From Acorus gramineus (taxonomy: Eukaryota; Streptophyta; Magnoliopsida; Acorales; Acoraceae), in NCBI GenBank assembly GCA_030737835.1, contig CM060855.1:6487786-6551785 (forward strand): a stretch of DNA of 64,000 bases, written 5' to 3'. The notes under the pieces were generated by a model, which did not search any database, was not told the DNA's origin, and was given only the letters and a program-made list of their open reading frames with translations. Shown in pieces: positions 32,501 to 42,989 of this stretch. Numbering within the stretch: the first letter of the stretch is position 1; every line of letters begins with the position of its first letter. A program made the translations under genes and the position numbers.

Positions 32501-35500
32501 GGCAAGTCCGTACTCCATTTTTTTGGAGAGAATGCGTCCGGATATCTGTAAATTCAATGAATATAAGAAATTACCAGATATCGACAACCAAAGAATCATA
32601 ATGATGATTAAATTTATAAAACTAAAGGGTCATCCAGAAATTGAATTTTATAATACACATGTACATTGTCTACTCTATATTGACAAAAGGTAGACGTTCA
32701 CCACCTGTGATTATATCCAAACAGTTGGTGAACTCCTACAAGTAGGGGGAGTCCGAAGAAGTCTACTAAGAAAAAACATAGGAGATGAAAAGTCTCCAAA
32801 ATAAACGAAAACAAAAGGAACACAAAAATATCAAAGGAGCCTCCATCAGAGAGAGTCCATCCCAGGTTAACAATATTCCATTTTAAAACTTTGGTTTGTA
32901 GTCTGTTCAATGTTACATTCTGTATCATGTGTCTTTTTCAGATTTCCTGATAGTCAGCACAAGATATTAATAAATAAAAATTACAATTATGTTTTCAAAA
33001 CGGAGACATTTGAACAAAGTTGCCTTTCAATAGACTCACTAATCTCACTTGGTTCAATGTTATTGCATCTTGATATAGCTATAACAGAGCATCTGGGGTA
33101 AAAAAAATCAAATGTAGATATGGTTGCATGATTAAGATCATTCAAAATGGAAATTAATCATGAATTTCTACCCAAAAGTCCAGGACAATTCTGACCATCT
33201 GTGGCTGGTCTGAGACAAAAGTAATACACAATGAAGTATTTCTTTTTACGATTTCTCCCCTTATCCTTACCAGTGATAGTAATTTGATTGTTCCTTGTCC
33301 TCCGATAACTTACAGAAAAGGATCCAGTATATCAGGTACATAAAAACTTACAAAGCTCTTCTCCTTAATTATCAGGTAACAATATTGACACATGACCAGT
33401 GGAAGAACATATCCATATAGTTTCCGTTTCATGTGTGTGTTTTGGGGGTGGGGTGGGGGGGAAAGGTGGAGCACTGTCACTTCTAAAAACTGACATTATA
33501 TTAAGGATGAGTTGACAAGTGGTTTAATAGCTCTATTTTTTATGTGAGAATTACCCAAGGCTAGTGGTGTGGAGAAAATTTCATCACAGAATGTGACAAA
33601 CGATTAACAGTAAGAGCCACAGTTGTCAATGAATTAACACTCGACTGAAATGGAGTCTAAAAGAACCACATCCAGTAATTTTAACTAATTATACAGCAAA
33701 ATAAAGAGAACAAAAAAAAAAAGAATAGTGATTTCATTTTCCAGTTATATTTCCCAAACTTTTAAGTGTGTGCCATGCTAGGGTGAATGGAATGATGAAT
33801 AATTATCACGCAAAATGATGAGAATTACAGAGCAAGAAGCTATGCTACAAAAAAAATATAAAATAAAAATAAAAATTCTTATAAACTCAAAATTCACTGA
33901 AGCATCCTACCTCTCGACTATGGTATCTGCCTTGTCACTTGCAATTAGTTTAGTGCCAGGTTCAGCATCCGACTTGGGCAAGAAGCCCTCAAGACCAGGA
34001 CACAAATCGGCACCAAGGTCTTCAAAGTCATCCACATCCACTTTCTGACAATTCAGAATGCAAGTTTCAAAAAAGATAATTCTTTTAAAGAAACAAGATA
34101 ATGATGCTTGTTAAACATAAGTATGTAATCACAAGCATCTGTCTCAATTTTATTTAATAAATACTACTTGAAGCTATGAGAGAAACAAGCTTATAAGACA
34201 CATAAAAAGAGCACGGAAAAAAAAAAACACATGCACCATATTAAAGAATAACGTCCTCTATTGAACATTAAAACACTCTATATGTAATAATATTAGAACA
34301 ATTCGACTTGTCCAATCAATTTATGTTCCACCATGATTCAACATAACATAAGGCTCTGAACTTTTCCAAATATTTCAAATATTACTCCAATTGGATGCCT
34401 CCCCTAACTATCAGCCAAACATACTTCTGTCCATCGGACTGTGTGTTTACTACATTCAAAAATCCAGGTGTATATTTAGTTTGGATGATTTATCATCTTC
34501 TTCAAAATTTAAAACCAGCTTCAAAATTTAAAAAGTTATGTCTAATTTTCATTGCTCTATTCCCATCCAACATAGAATTTTTTTCATGTATTTTTCATAC
34601 AAACTAATAATAGAATACATCCAGAAAATATATAGTTTAATTGTGTTTTTGCCATACTTATCACGTATGATTTACAATTGTACAAAACACATGCCAAATA
34701 TTTGCCGTAAACTAACTTTGTGGCTATGCTATGGAGTACATATCAAATAAATAAATAAAAAACCCTTTACGATAGAATTGGGAAAATTTAACAACTGGTT
34801 GTCAAACTAGCACAGACCCACTGAAAGATATCCGTAAATACTCCTACCTGAAGCCAGTTAAAAAACAGGGAATAGCTCTTCAGTGATTGAATATAATTAC
34901 TTTGATTCACATAACATGAATCAAACATTTGTAAATCCGCAACAAATCATTTTTTTCCCTTCACACAAAAGCAATGGTCTATGTAAAATGCACATTCACA
35001 TTCACAACACTATCAAAACATATAATCTATAACATGCATCACAAAGAAATACATACCCCGGAAGGCGAAGACACAAGCGGATCAAACAGACGACCGTGAT
35101 CACCTGGTCTGTAACCAAAGAATAAATCCAGATATCAATTAAACAAACACATAACCAATTAGAATTTATAACGCATACAAATCAATAAAGCCAAAAAAGA
35201 CTCACTGATCGGACGGTGCTGATTTCTCGACGGGAACTCTCCTGACGATCACGCTCGAACCCTCGGGGATCGGCGCGTCGGCGTCTTCATAAACTGAAAC
35301 GACGAGAGAAAAATATAATATACATTAAAATTGGAAGAAACGAAGGACCGAAGAGGAGGAGACGATGATTTGTTAGGGTTCGGATTTAGTGACCGAAACC
35401 TTTGCCCGTGTCGGCGTCGGAGATGACGAGGTCGAAGCCCTTGCAGAGGGTGAGGTTCTTCTGGTGGATGATCCTGGCCCTCAGATCCGCTGCCGAGATC

Positions 35501-35568
35501 GACGGACGGCCGTCGATGTCGACGGAGTCGAGGTCGACGGAGCTTCGGAACTTGAATCGGACGGACAT
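26555..35568 (-). CDS. DWNN-domain E3 ubiquitin ligase, RBBP6 / PARAQUAT TOLERANCE 3-like
   Basis: Predicted 776-residue protein from thirteen minus-strand exons: 35400-35568, 35206-35293, 35057-35108, 33911-34044, 32415-32545, 31700-31870, 31230-31613, 29884-29931, 29753-29793, 28718-28808, 28419-28614, 28143-28262 and 26555-27260. Phases agree throughout. Residues 1 to about 75 form the ubiquitin-like DWNN domain (starts MSVRFKFRSSVDLDSVDIDG). A RING/U-box-type finger follows at 168-206 (C168, C171, C183, C184, H186, C189, C192, C203, C206). A CCHC zinc knuckle is at C411, C414, H419, C424. A Pro/Gly/Met-rich stretch comes next, then a long Arg/Ser/His/Lys-rich tail typical of RNA-processing proteins. 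Plant RBBP6-type proteins (Arabidopsis PQT3 and its paralogue) share the DWNN and zinc-finger parts; PQT3 is reported as an E3 that acts on a protein methyltransferase in oxidative stress. Which paralogue this is cannot be said. Human RBBP6 orders the knuckle before the RING; here the RING comes first. Confidence 0.93.
29190..29400. mobile_element. Decayed MITE in PQT3-like intron 9
   Basis: The sequence 'gttaggatggataaaacctgatagctatg' (in pieces) at about 29200, 'gaatgcaaccaaacataaac'-like words near 29320, and 'aactatgtatcccaata' plus 'ctaatctatcccagata' near 29345-29385 resemble the Harbinger-like family seen at 12991 and 62875. It lies between exons 9 and 10. Confidence 0.35.
29974..30213. 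repeat. 120-bp perfect-period tandem duplication in PQT3-like intron 7
   Basis: Copy 1 (29974-30093) and copy 2 (30094-30213) both start atgaaccaagcacctccaag and end near 'gtgtctctatg'. I count only about five differences, so the duplication is recent. It lies between exons 7 and 8. Confidence 0.92.
30860..30890 (+). repeat. Poly-C / poly-G tract in PQT3-like intron 7
   Basis: About 25 C (30860-30884) are followed directly by six G (30885-30890). This can form a small hairpin and is a likely site of length error or polymorphism. Confidence 0.9.
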
Positions 35569-35583
35569 GGTCGGTCTGGATTG

Positions 35584-35620
35584 CTCTCTCTCTCTGTCTC
35601 TCTCTCTCTCTCTCTCTCGG
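35584..35620 (+). repeat. (CT)n microsatellite in PQT3-like 5' leader
   Basis: A near-pure CT repeat starts 16 bp upstream of the ATG; it reads (GA)n in the transcript. GA/CT repeats in 5' leaders are common in plants and are bound by BBR/BPC factors. Confidence 0.85.
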
Positions 35621-35671
35621 GAAGGTGTAACCGTGTGTGTTGTATTGCTACCGATCGAGTCGGACCGAAGA

Positions 35672-35680
35672 ATTTATATA
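35672..35680 (-). promoter_or_regulatory. Probable TATA box of PQT3-like gene
   Basis: The plus-strand atttatata at 35671-35679 reads TATATAAAT on the minus strand, about 105 bp upstream of the ATG. This would place transcription start near 35640-35645, upstream of the CT repeat. Confidence 0.5.
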
Positions 35681-35779
35681 AGGATCGCTCGGGTGCAACC
35701 AACTCGAATTCGTCCGACTTGAAATACGAAATCCAGGTCGATTTAAAAAACAAAAGAAAATAAAAATTTTGATTGGGAA

Positions 35780-38100
35780 ACAAGAAATCGAGAATTTAAG
35801 GCTAACACCAATTAGAAAAAGAAATTATTAGATGACAATTCATCTATTTAAAATTACACATCTCAAAATTGATGGGATAATCGATTTTTAAAAATTGAAA
35901 CACTCGTTCAAAACAGAAAAATTGAAAGTTAAATATTTAATATTAATTAACTGGATTTGAAGCAATATTGTTATGATATATAAAATATAAAGTATTTTAA
36001 AAAATATATTTGTAAAATTACTAAGTTTTAAATCTTAATATTTTTATATTTTAATTTAATATTGTATCATCTAAAAAAGAATTTTTTTTAGATTAAATAT
36101 TTTAACAAATAATAATTTACAATTTTTATGAAAATAAAATTTGGGGAAATTAAAATCGTGTATAAGAATAAAATAACAGTGAATTTTGGAGTTACATTTG
36201 CTATTTAAATCACCACCACATATTTAAATCATTCGCTATTTAAATCGCTACGATGGATTTATAACTTTCACTCTTTTTGAAAACACATTATCCGAACATC
36301 ACTCTTACGCTCTTCGAATAACCTTTGCCGCATGCTCCCCTTAAAACCTTAGTATGTTTTGTTGCCCCTATTCCATGCTCGTTCCTTTTATGAAGTGTTT
36401 GCCATATTTGATGACAAACATACTACAATCAGCCCCCAAAAACACCATAAATTAATTAATATCGTATCACTTATGTTGGGACATTATTATTGACAATATA
36501 AAAATAACTCTTACCCATTGGATTATTATGGGCATTGTCATCCCTTATGAGTGGCCAATCAAGAGCATCGTGCATGAAATGGTGCAAACTAAAATACATT
36601 TTTAATCACTTGACCTGCACATTAGGGAAAAAATATCTCAAATATAAATAAGAGTTTACATAGACTAATAACAGTGTACATGAAGAATTTAACATTGTAT
36701 AAAGACAATATAACAGTATACAAAAATATTGTAACTGTGCATAAAGAGAGATTATCATTTTCTGTAGACGAACTATTATGTCTTCAAGCAGACAATGTAC
36801 AAAAAAAACTATGTTAAAATCAGTGGTGAACAGTCCCCCAGACCAATAAAAAGATTTATAAGATTTTAAAAAAACAAACAGCAAAAGTTCTCATCATGAC
36901 TCTGACATAAGATTTCCATGACTCATGAACACTAACCTCTTCCAAACTATTTTTTTTTCAGGATTATGTGCTAAATTATAATCATCATGGTCTAAAGTGC
37001 ATGCACCATCCTGTATACATGAATAATTTAACAGCGTACAGAGACAATATAATGGTGTACACAATTATTTTAATAGTGTATAAAGACAATATAACAATGT
37101 ACACTCACCAATCAATTTTTCATTTATGCAAACCTAGAAATATTTTTTTGTAGATTGTACTATATGATTCGATGTTCTTTCAAATCAACCACCAACAGAT
37201 GCCAATGTTATCACCTTTTGATATTAGAGTGGACATGCATAAGAACCATGTCAAGGCTCTATGAATCAATGGTCTTTTAAATTGACCACCAACAGATGCC
37301 AATATTGGCACCCTTTGATATTAGAGTGCATAGGCATAAGAACCATGTCAAGGTCTCTCAATAATTCAATGGTGCATCCTTGCAAACAAAGTATTCATGT
37401 AAGTGTTCATGTAGAATTAGTGGTGGATAGTTCCCCAGAACAGTGAAAAGTCTGAATAATATCAATATACTACATAATCAAAAGAATGATTTAATAGTGT
37501 GCATAGGAAGTATAAGAGGGTACTGATAACAATGTAAACATAAAACCCACATTTTTCATTGCCAATCAAAACTCTATAACCAATTTAACATATAACCTAG
37601 ATTTAGACAACATTACATAGTCATTTAGGGTTAGGGATACACAATCAAAAGAGGTTAAGGGCGTACAGGTGAAACATAACAGTGTACTCATAATTTAGAA
37701 TCAAAAGAATCCAATGGACAGCCTTACCAATGAAGGTAATTCAATCTAATGGACAACCTTTCTTAAATTTTTATTGCATAATGTGATGGCCTTAAGGTTA
37801 CTTGGGACATTGGACTCCCGTAAATCTTATGATCTTCATTTAAAAATAGTATTTTTTCTAAAGTTCAAATATAAAAATTAAAAATAGATCAAACAACACA
37901 CCCTACAAACCCCATACGAAGTAACACATGAAAACGTCCCCTCAGTCAAAATATCTATCACATAATTTTTTACTAAAAAAAAAATCTATCACATAAACCT
38001 CCTCCATGTCACCCTCTTCTTCTCCATCCCCTGATTTCTTCCAAATTAAAGAAACTTCAAAAACATTAGCAATGACAATTTTATCACCATAACCTCCAAA
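35780..38100. other. AT-rich intergenic region with local duplications
   Basis: No gene is recognised. Words such as 'gtgtacaaagacaatataacagtgtac' recur in diverged form between 36650 and 37700, suggesting an old repeat with 'AATATAACAGTGTAC' motifs, and a 97-bp tandem duplication is at 37165-37358. Confidence 0.45.
37165..37358. repeat. 97-bp tandem duplication
   Basis: 'ccaccaacagatgccaat' followed by 'ttgatattagagtg' and 'cataagaaccatgtcaagg' occurs twice, starting at 37165 and 37262. The beginning of a third copy may follow. Confidence 0.8.
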
Positions 38101-38105
38101 CAAAG

Positions 38106-38288
38106 ATGAGACAGATCTCATACCTGAGCAATGCCTACCCCCTCGTCTCCATGGACACCGAGTTCCCCAATGTTGTCTGCGGCCGCACCTCCTTCTCCAA
38201 CGCTGATGAGACCCCTACCGCTCCATCAAGAACAACGTCGATGCTCTCAAGCTCATCCAGTTCGACCCCACCCTCTCCAACCCCTCCG
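38106..38288 (+). pseudogene. Fragment of a CAF1-type (CCR4-NOT) deadenylase, frameshifted
   Basis: The frame starting at 38106 contains YPLVSMDTEFPNVV, which matches the first exonuclease motif of plant CAF1 proteins (the D and E of 'MDTEFPGVV' are catalytic metal ligands). After about 38212 the match continues in another frame as YRSIKNNVDALKLIQ (from 38216), the next conserved block of the same family. The required shift is one base. The sequence then ends in unrelated GA-rich DNA at about 38290, and no promoter, start or 3' part is seen. The fragment is GC-richer than its surroundings and is probably a truncated retrocopy or gene scrap carried by a transposon. Confidence 0.75.
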
Positions 38289-39413
38289 TTTTGGGGTTCT
38301 TGGGAGGGAGAGTGTGGGTGGATAGAGGGGAGATTTAAGGGAGAGAAGAGGAGGTGAGGGTTTTTTTTTTTTTTTTTGTTGAGGGAGAGAGAGGGGAAGG
38401 TTCAATAAGTTTTTTTTTGGGGAGATGATTTATTTATATTAGAGGGTATAATACGAATTTTAAATGGACGTCTCTACCTAAAGATAATAGATTCTGGGAT
38501 TGGATGACTTATTATTAAGGTAAAAGATTGCAATGACTAATAGTTAATACAAGGGCATCCCGAGGGACCTCTAATTAATTTTCCTATAAAATTTTGGTTA
38601 AATTAATCCGTAGTTGGTTCTCAAAAACTGACAATAAGTGGATTGATTGATTTTTTTTTAAAATTATATTATTGGGTTTTGAAGATAAATCAAATCGAAA
38701 TTTGGACATGATGAAGATTTAACCAGTTCAATGATGAATTTTAAAACACCGATGATATCTTATATTCTCATTCATTTAAAATGAGTTCGATCAATTAGTT
38801 TACAAGTTGAGTCAATACATTAAATAAATGAAGCTATTAAAGTACCCTCAAACATTCGGAAATGACGTTTATCTATCCATTTATCTGTACTAATGGGAAA
38901 TGGTTTTCAATTGTAACATAAATTTACAAATTTAGCCCCTAATAAATTTGTTTAAAGCCTACTATTATCCTCAACCAAGATTTACTCTCCTGCTATTTTC
39001 TTATGATTTAAAAGATATTTTGAATGAACGGTGGTGATTGATGGAATATAGATAATAAGGAGGTAATTTCGGGTTAAATATGAGTTTTAACATTAGATCT
39101 CACTTTTTATCTTTAAATAATCATTTTCATGAAAACTCAATTTTATAGTCATAAATATATATTGAAAATCTCTTTCCAACGAGCTATTGATCACCCCCAA
39201 TGACTTATAATTGAAAAGTTATGAATTTTTAAAGAATTTCATAAATAATTTAATTATTGGTTTTTTTTGTATCTATACATAAATTGGATAATGTCATCTA
39301 TATCCACCAAATAATAACTTTTTAATATATACCACTAAAAAATCATATTTTAGCAAAATATATCTAATTTGTTATTTCTAATAATACATATTCTAAATAA
39401 TACCTATTCTAAA

Positions 39414-39526
39414 TAGAGATGTAACTCGGGCCGGTTGGGTTGGGTTAGATCTTAACCGGAACTCAATCCAAACTCAACTCAAATTTCAGGATGGGTCGGA
39501 CTCAATCCATCTAAGTTACACCCCTA
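39414..39526. mobile_element. 113-bp hAT-type MITE
   Basis: The left end tagagatgtaactcgggcc and the right end, as reverse complement, ttaggggtgtaacttagat form imperfect inverted repeats. 'ggttgggttgggtt' and its counterpart 'actcaatccaaactcaactc' lie inside. The short length and the 'AG-GGTGTAAC' ends fit a hAT MITE. Confidence 0.6.
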
Positions 39527-39834
39527 AAGGATTTAAATTATATATAAACGTCATTTTTTATATTCATTCGAGCGATATTGGTTTTAAAATATTAAATGGG
39601 GTATTTTTACAATATAAGATTAGTGGAGGAGTATATATGTACAAATTCATTTTTAATTGTAACATATTTATTTTATGTTTCATTTTAAATTTTACAAATA
39701 ATTTATTTAATCATTATTAAAAAATTTATAATAATATTATTTATATATATAGCATGATATATTATATCATATATAAATGGAGTGAAAAAAATTGAAAGTA
39801 TTGGTTGTTTCCAAAATATTTTTTTATTTATATA

Positions 39835-39859
39835 CACATCGCGTGTGAGAAAAGACTAG
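39835..39859 (+). mobile_element. Possible Helitron 3' end
   Basis: A short hairpin cacatcgcgtgtg (39835-39847) is followed 8 nt later by CTAG (39856-39859) and then T. This is the layout of Helitron 3' ends. The 5' end was not located. Confidence 0.3.
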
Positions 39860-40969
39860 TTTTTTTTACCAATTAACTACATTGTGATATTTATGTGGTT
39901 ACATTATTAATGGAATTTGGAACCAAGTTTTTTTATTGATTCTATTTTATTTTTAAAAAAGCGTATATGTATATACATAAAAGTGATGATATGCAATATG
40001 ATTTAAGATCAAATTGATGATTAAATCATTGGTTATGGTGCTCTCAAAGGGTTTTTCCAATATAGTTAACTTATATGATAGTTGCCATTTTTTTAGTTAC
40101 ATAAAAAAAGTAAGTAATAAATTAATTTTCTGGTAAAAACTACTGAAAACTGATTTCTGATATGCCAGTCAAGATTTTTTTAATTTTAGTTTTATAAAAT
40201 GCTAACCTGATGGACTAAAAATTATTTTGATACATATTTATTCATCTGGTAAAATTTAAAAAAAAACAAGGATTAGTCCGTCATAATTTTTTTAGTGATC
40301 AAGGATTAGTCCCTCATAATTGATGTTTCATATGCTCTGAATAACGAAATAAAAGCTCTCCACTTTGAATCCACCTAATGCTAGTGTGAAATATCCTGAC
40401 CCCACCATGTAGCATCTTTATTCCTGCTGTGAGATTTTCAATGATGTGAATTTTTTTTTTCTTTTTTCTTTTTAAAAAAATATAGATCTTGCTATCGACA
40501 AGTTTATTTTTATGATGTGAAATTAAATGTGACAATCTAAAATACTTGAGAATCAGATGATCATTTAACACAAAAAAACATTGTGCGATATTAGAATCAA
40601 TTTAATCTAATTTATAATACCAAAGCTCATGATTAAAATATCATTTTCTCTTAAGATTTTCTTTATAGAACATAGATTCCTCATCGAACTCAAATTAAAG
40701 ATTTTGATTAGCTGTTGGGTGATGTATTCCATTGCACTCTGTGGACTATCAAGGACCGGAAAACATCGTGGTAACATAGTTTTTCTTTGTAATAATATTA
40801 TTTGTTATTACGAATGAAAATGTAGATCGAATTACATGGTTTGATTATAAGAAAGGATGAGATTGTTTCCGAGTGCAATCAACTCTTGTTTATACACCAA
40901 GTGTGCTCGCGTTGTGTAGGGATGGGGCAAGCCATAGAGGATTCGATCCCCCCACACCACCCTATCTTC

Positions 40970-41003
40970 TCTCTCTCTCTCTCTCTCTCTCCCCCCCCCC
41001 CCC
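40970..41003 (+). repeat. (CT)n/poly-C tract
   Basis: A CT repeat runs into about 12 C. Just before it (40938-40950) lies 'ggattcgatcccc', which resembles a tRNA/SINE B box, but no A box was found at the proper distance. Confidence 0.7.
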
Positions 41004-42000
41004 TATCTATCCATCTCTGTTTATGTATGCATATATGTACGTATGTCGGTATGTATACATATGAACAATAGTATACTTATTTATTAATTATCAATCTAAA
41101 ATCATTTTAAAAAATAGAGCTTATTAATTAGCTATGTAGTTTAAATGTATGCAATCATAGAATGGTTGCTTTAACTTTTCTGAATTTAAAAAGCATCTAA
41201 AGAGGAAGTGATGAAATTTGTTTGTGTCACTTTCTGGAAACGGTTTCATAAACATTGTTTTTTACCCTTTTGTATATATGATCATGAAGAATCAATACTA
41301 CAATACATGCATAAAAGATATAAAATATCAAAAAAATGCAAGGCCTTTAAATAATATAAAGAGCTGCAGTGCCCTTTTTTTTTTTCTTTCAATACTAGTC
41401 TTTTGCAATGATTTATACGTTTGTGTCCGAATACATATAATTTAGATAAACACGGATGAAAAATGTACCATCACATTTAAAAGTTTAAAGAGTGTTATGC
41501 ACTCAGTCTGTTACGTAGTTCAGTCTATATTCTAGAAATGGTCTCTCAACCACGTATACATTGTAATAGACTAATAGTACAATATATACTGTAGCATTAT
41601 AATATCACTATCACGATGTATGAAAAAAAATTAAATATTATTTTTTTAATTTTCATTATAATAATATATTTTAATATACATTTTATTTTTTATAATAATA
41701 TATATTTTATTGAGATAGTAAAAAAAACGATGATGAATTATAGACCACACATAAGGGTGGATGTATCATTTTCTAGTTTAAAAGACATGGGTGGAGGAGT
41801 AACACATCATAATTGATGGATTCACTTGCATCAAAATCCATAAAACGTTCACACCGAATTTTGTATAAAAGTGGGTGCCATGTTATTCTCACAAATAATG
41901 TATTCAATAATATTTCTTGTAATAATCATTAATTTAAGTTATCGTGGAGTGCTTTGAAATAGGCTTGAAAGCCTAGGTATTCTTTTTTATCATAATCATA

Positions 42001-42240
42001 TTTAGATAGCATTTGAAAACACGTTTAAAAAATAAAATTTTAAATAAAATGATTTAAATAGACTTTAGATTCCTACACATTTTCTGTTCTTTTTAAAAAA
42101 AACAACCCTTTTACATTAAAAGAGCGTTTGGAAACACGTTTGAAAAATAAGGTTTTGAATAAAGTGGCTTGAATTTACTTTCATTTCTGAAAAACGTATT
42201 TTTTACGCTTTTTAAAAAGCAATACTTTTGTACTAAAATC
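42001..42240. repeat. About 120-bp diverged tandem duplication
   Basis: 'catttgaaaacacgttta' (42010) and 'cgtttggaaacacgtttga' (42126), each followed by 'aaaaataa' and 'gaataaagtg-ctt', mark two copies in tandem. The same words, in altered form, reappear at 43840-44130 and 45027-45168. Confidence 0.6.
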
Positions 42241-42374
42241 TATGAGTGATTTTTTTAATTAAACACGTCTGATTCCTGAAAGTCTAAAATAATGTCTTAA
42301 TTGAATAAACACGGACTTTCATGGACAAAATGTCCATGTCTCTGGATTTGTAAACCATGTGTAATTCAATCAGG

Positions 42375-42543
42375 ACATTGGTTCGTAGACAAAATGTCCA
42401 GCATTATTCGATTAAGACATTATTTCATAGACACAAATTCCAGTGTTATTCGATTGAGACATTATTTCGTGGACAAAAAATCCAACATTATTTCGATTGA
42501 AACATTATTTTGTGGACAAAAAGTTCAGCGTTATTCGATTGAG
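42375..42543. repeat. Minisatellite, four units of 42-43 bp
   Basis: Units start with 'acattatttcgtggacaaaa' at 42375, 42417, 42459 and 42502, each ending 'ttattcgattgag'. The open frame across it (42301-42585) is a consequence of the repeat, since 42 is divisible by three. Confidence 0.85.
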
Positions 42544-42875
42544 ACTCCTCATAATAGACATTTTTTCATGCATTATTCAATTTAAACAGGATTTGTGAAG
42601 ACTTTCATAAATGATTGACTTTTGTGGACTTTAGATAGAGAAATATAAATAAAAAATCATTTCAAAATTGCACCCAAATAGATGGGATTCTTATAGACTT
42701 TTATTATAACATTGTAAACTTTTTTTTCTTTTATCCGAACTCTCTTTCTTTTATTGACAATGGTTATGTGAAAGGGATTGGGTTAGGTCCAATAAGAATT
42801 GGACAATTTGATTGGCCAACACATTCCTGACCTCTATAACGTTATTCTTCACCTATTAATGAAAATTTTACTGAA

Positions 42876-42989
42876 GAGGTTATTTAGATTTGCACAAGTG
42901 GTTTAGGGGAGATTACACGAAGTTAAAGAAAAATAAGGGAGTTACATGGATTTTGAATAGTTTGCTGGAGTTATTTAGATATTTTTCTT
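42876..42989 (-). mobile_element. Partial copy of the 'AAATCCATATAACCCCC' MITE family
   Basis: 'gaggttatttagattt', 'ggggagattacacgaag', 'gggagttacatggatttt' and 'gagttatttagatattttt' follow the order of a right-hand end of the family (compare 50150-50269). The left half is missing. Confidence 0.55.

Larger units (their letters stand above)
38290..42000. other. AT-rich intergenic region with transposon remnants
   Basis: No gene is recognised. It holds GA-rich and poly-T low-complexity DNA (38320-38420), a 113-bp hAT-type MITE (39414-39526), a possible Helitron 3' end (39835-39859), a CT/C tract (40970-41003) and poly-A/T tracts. Confidence 0.45.

Noticed and set aside
35389-35783. Open frames over the first exon of the PQT3-like gene on the plus strand and in another minus frame
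   Set aside because: The DWNN domain occupies the true frame; the others are shadows, extended by the CT microsatellite.
40873-41071. Open frames next to a B-box-like word considered as a gene or SINE
   Set aside because: The frames are driven by the CT/C tract, and an A box is missing.
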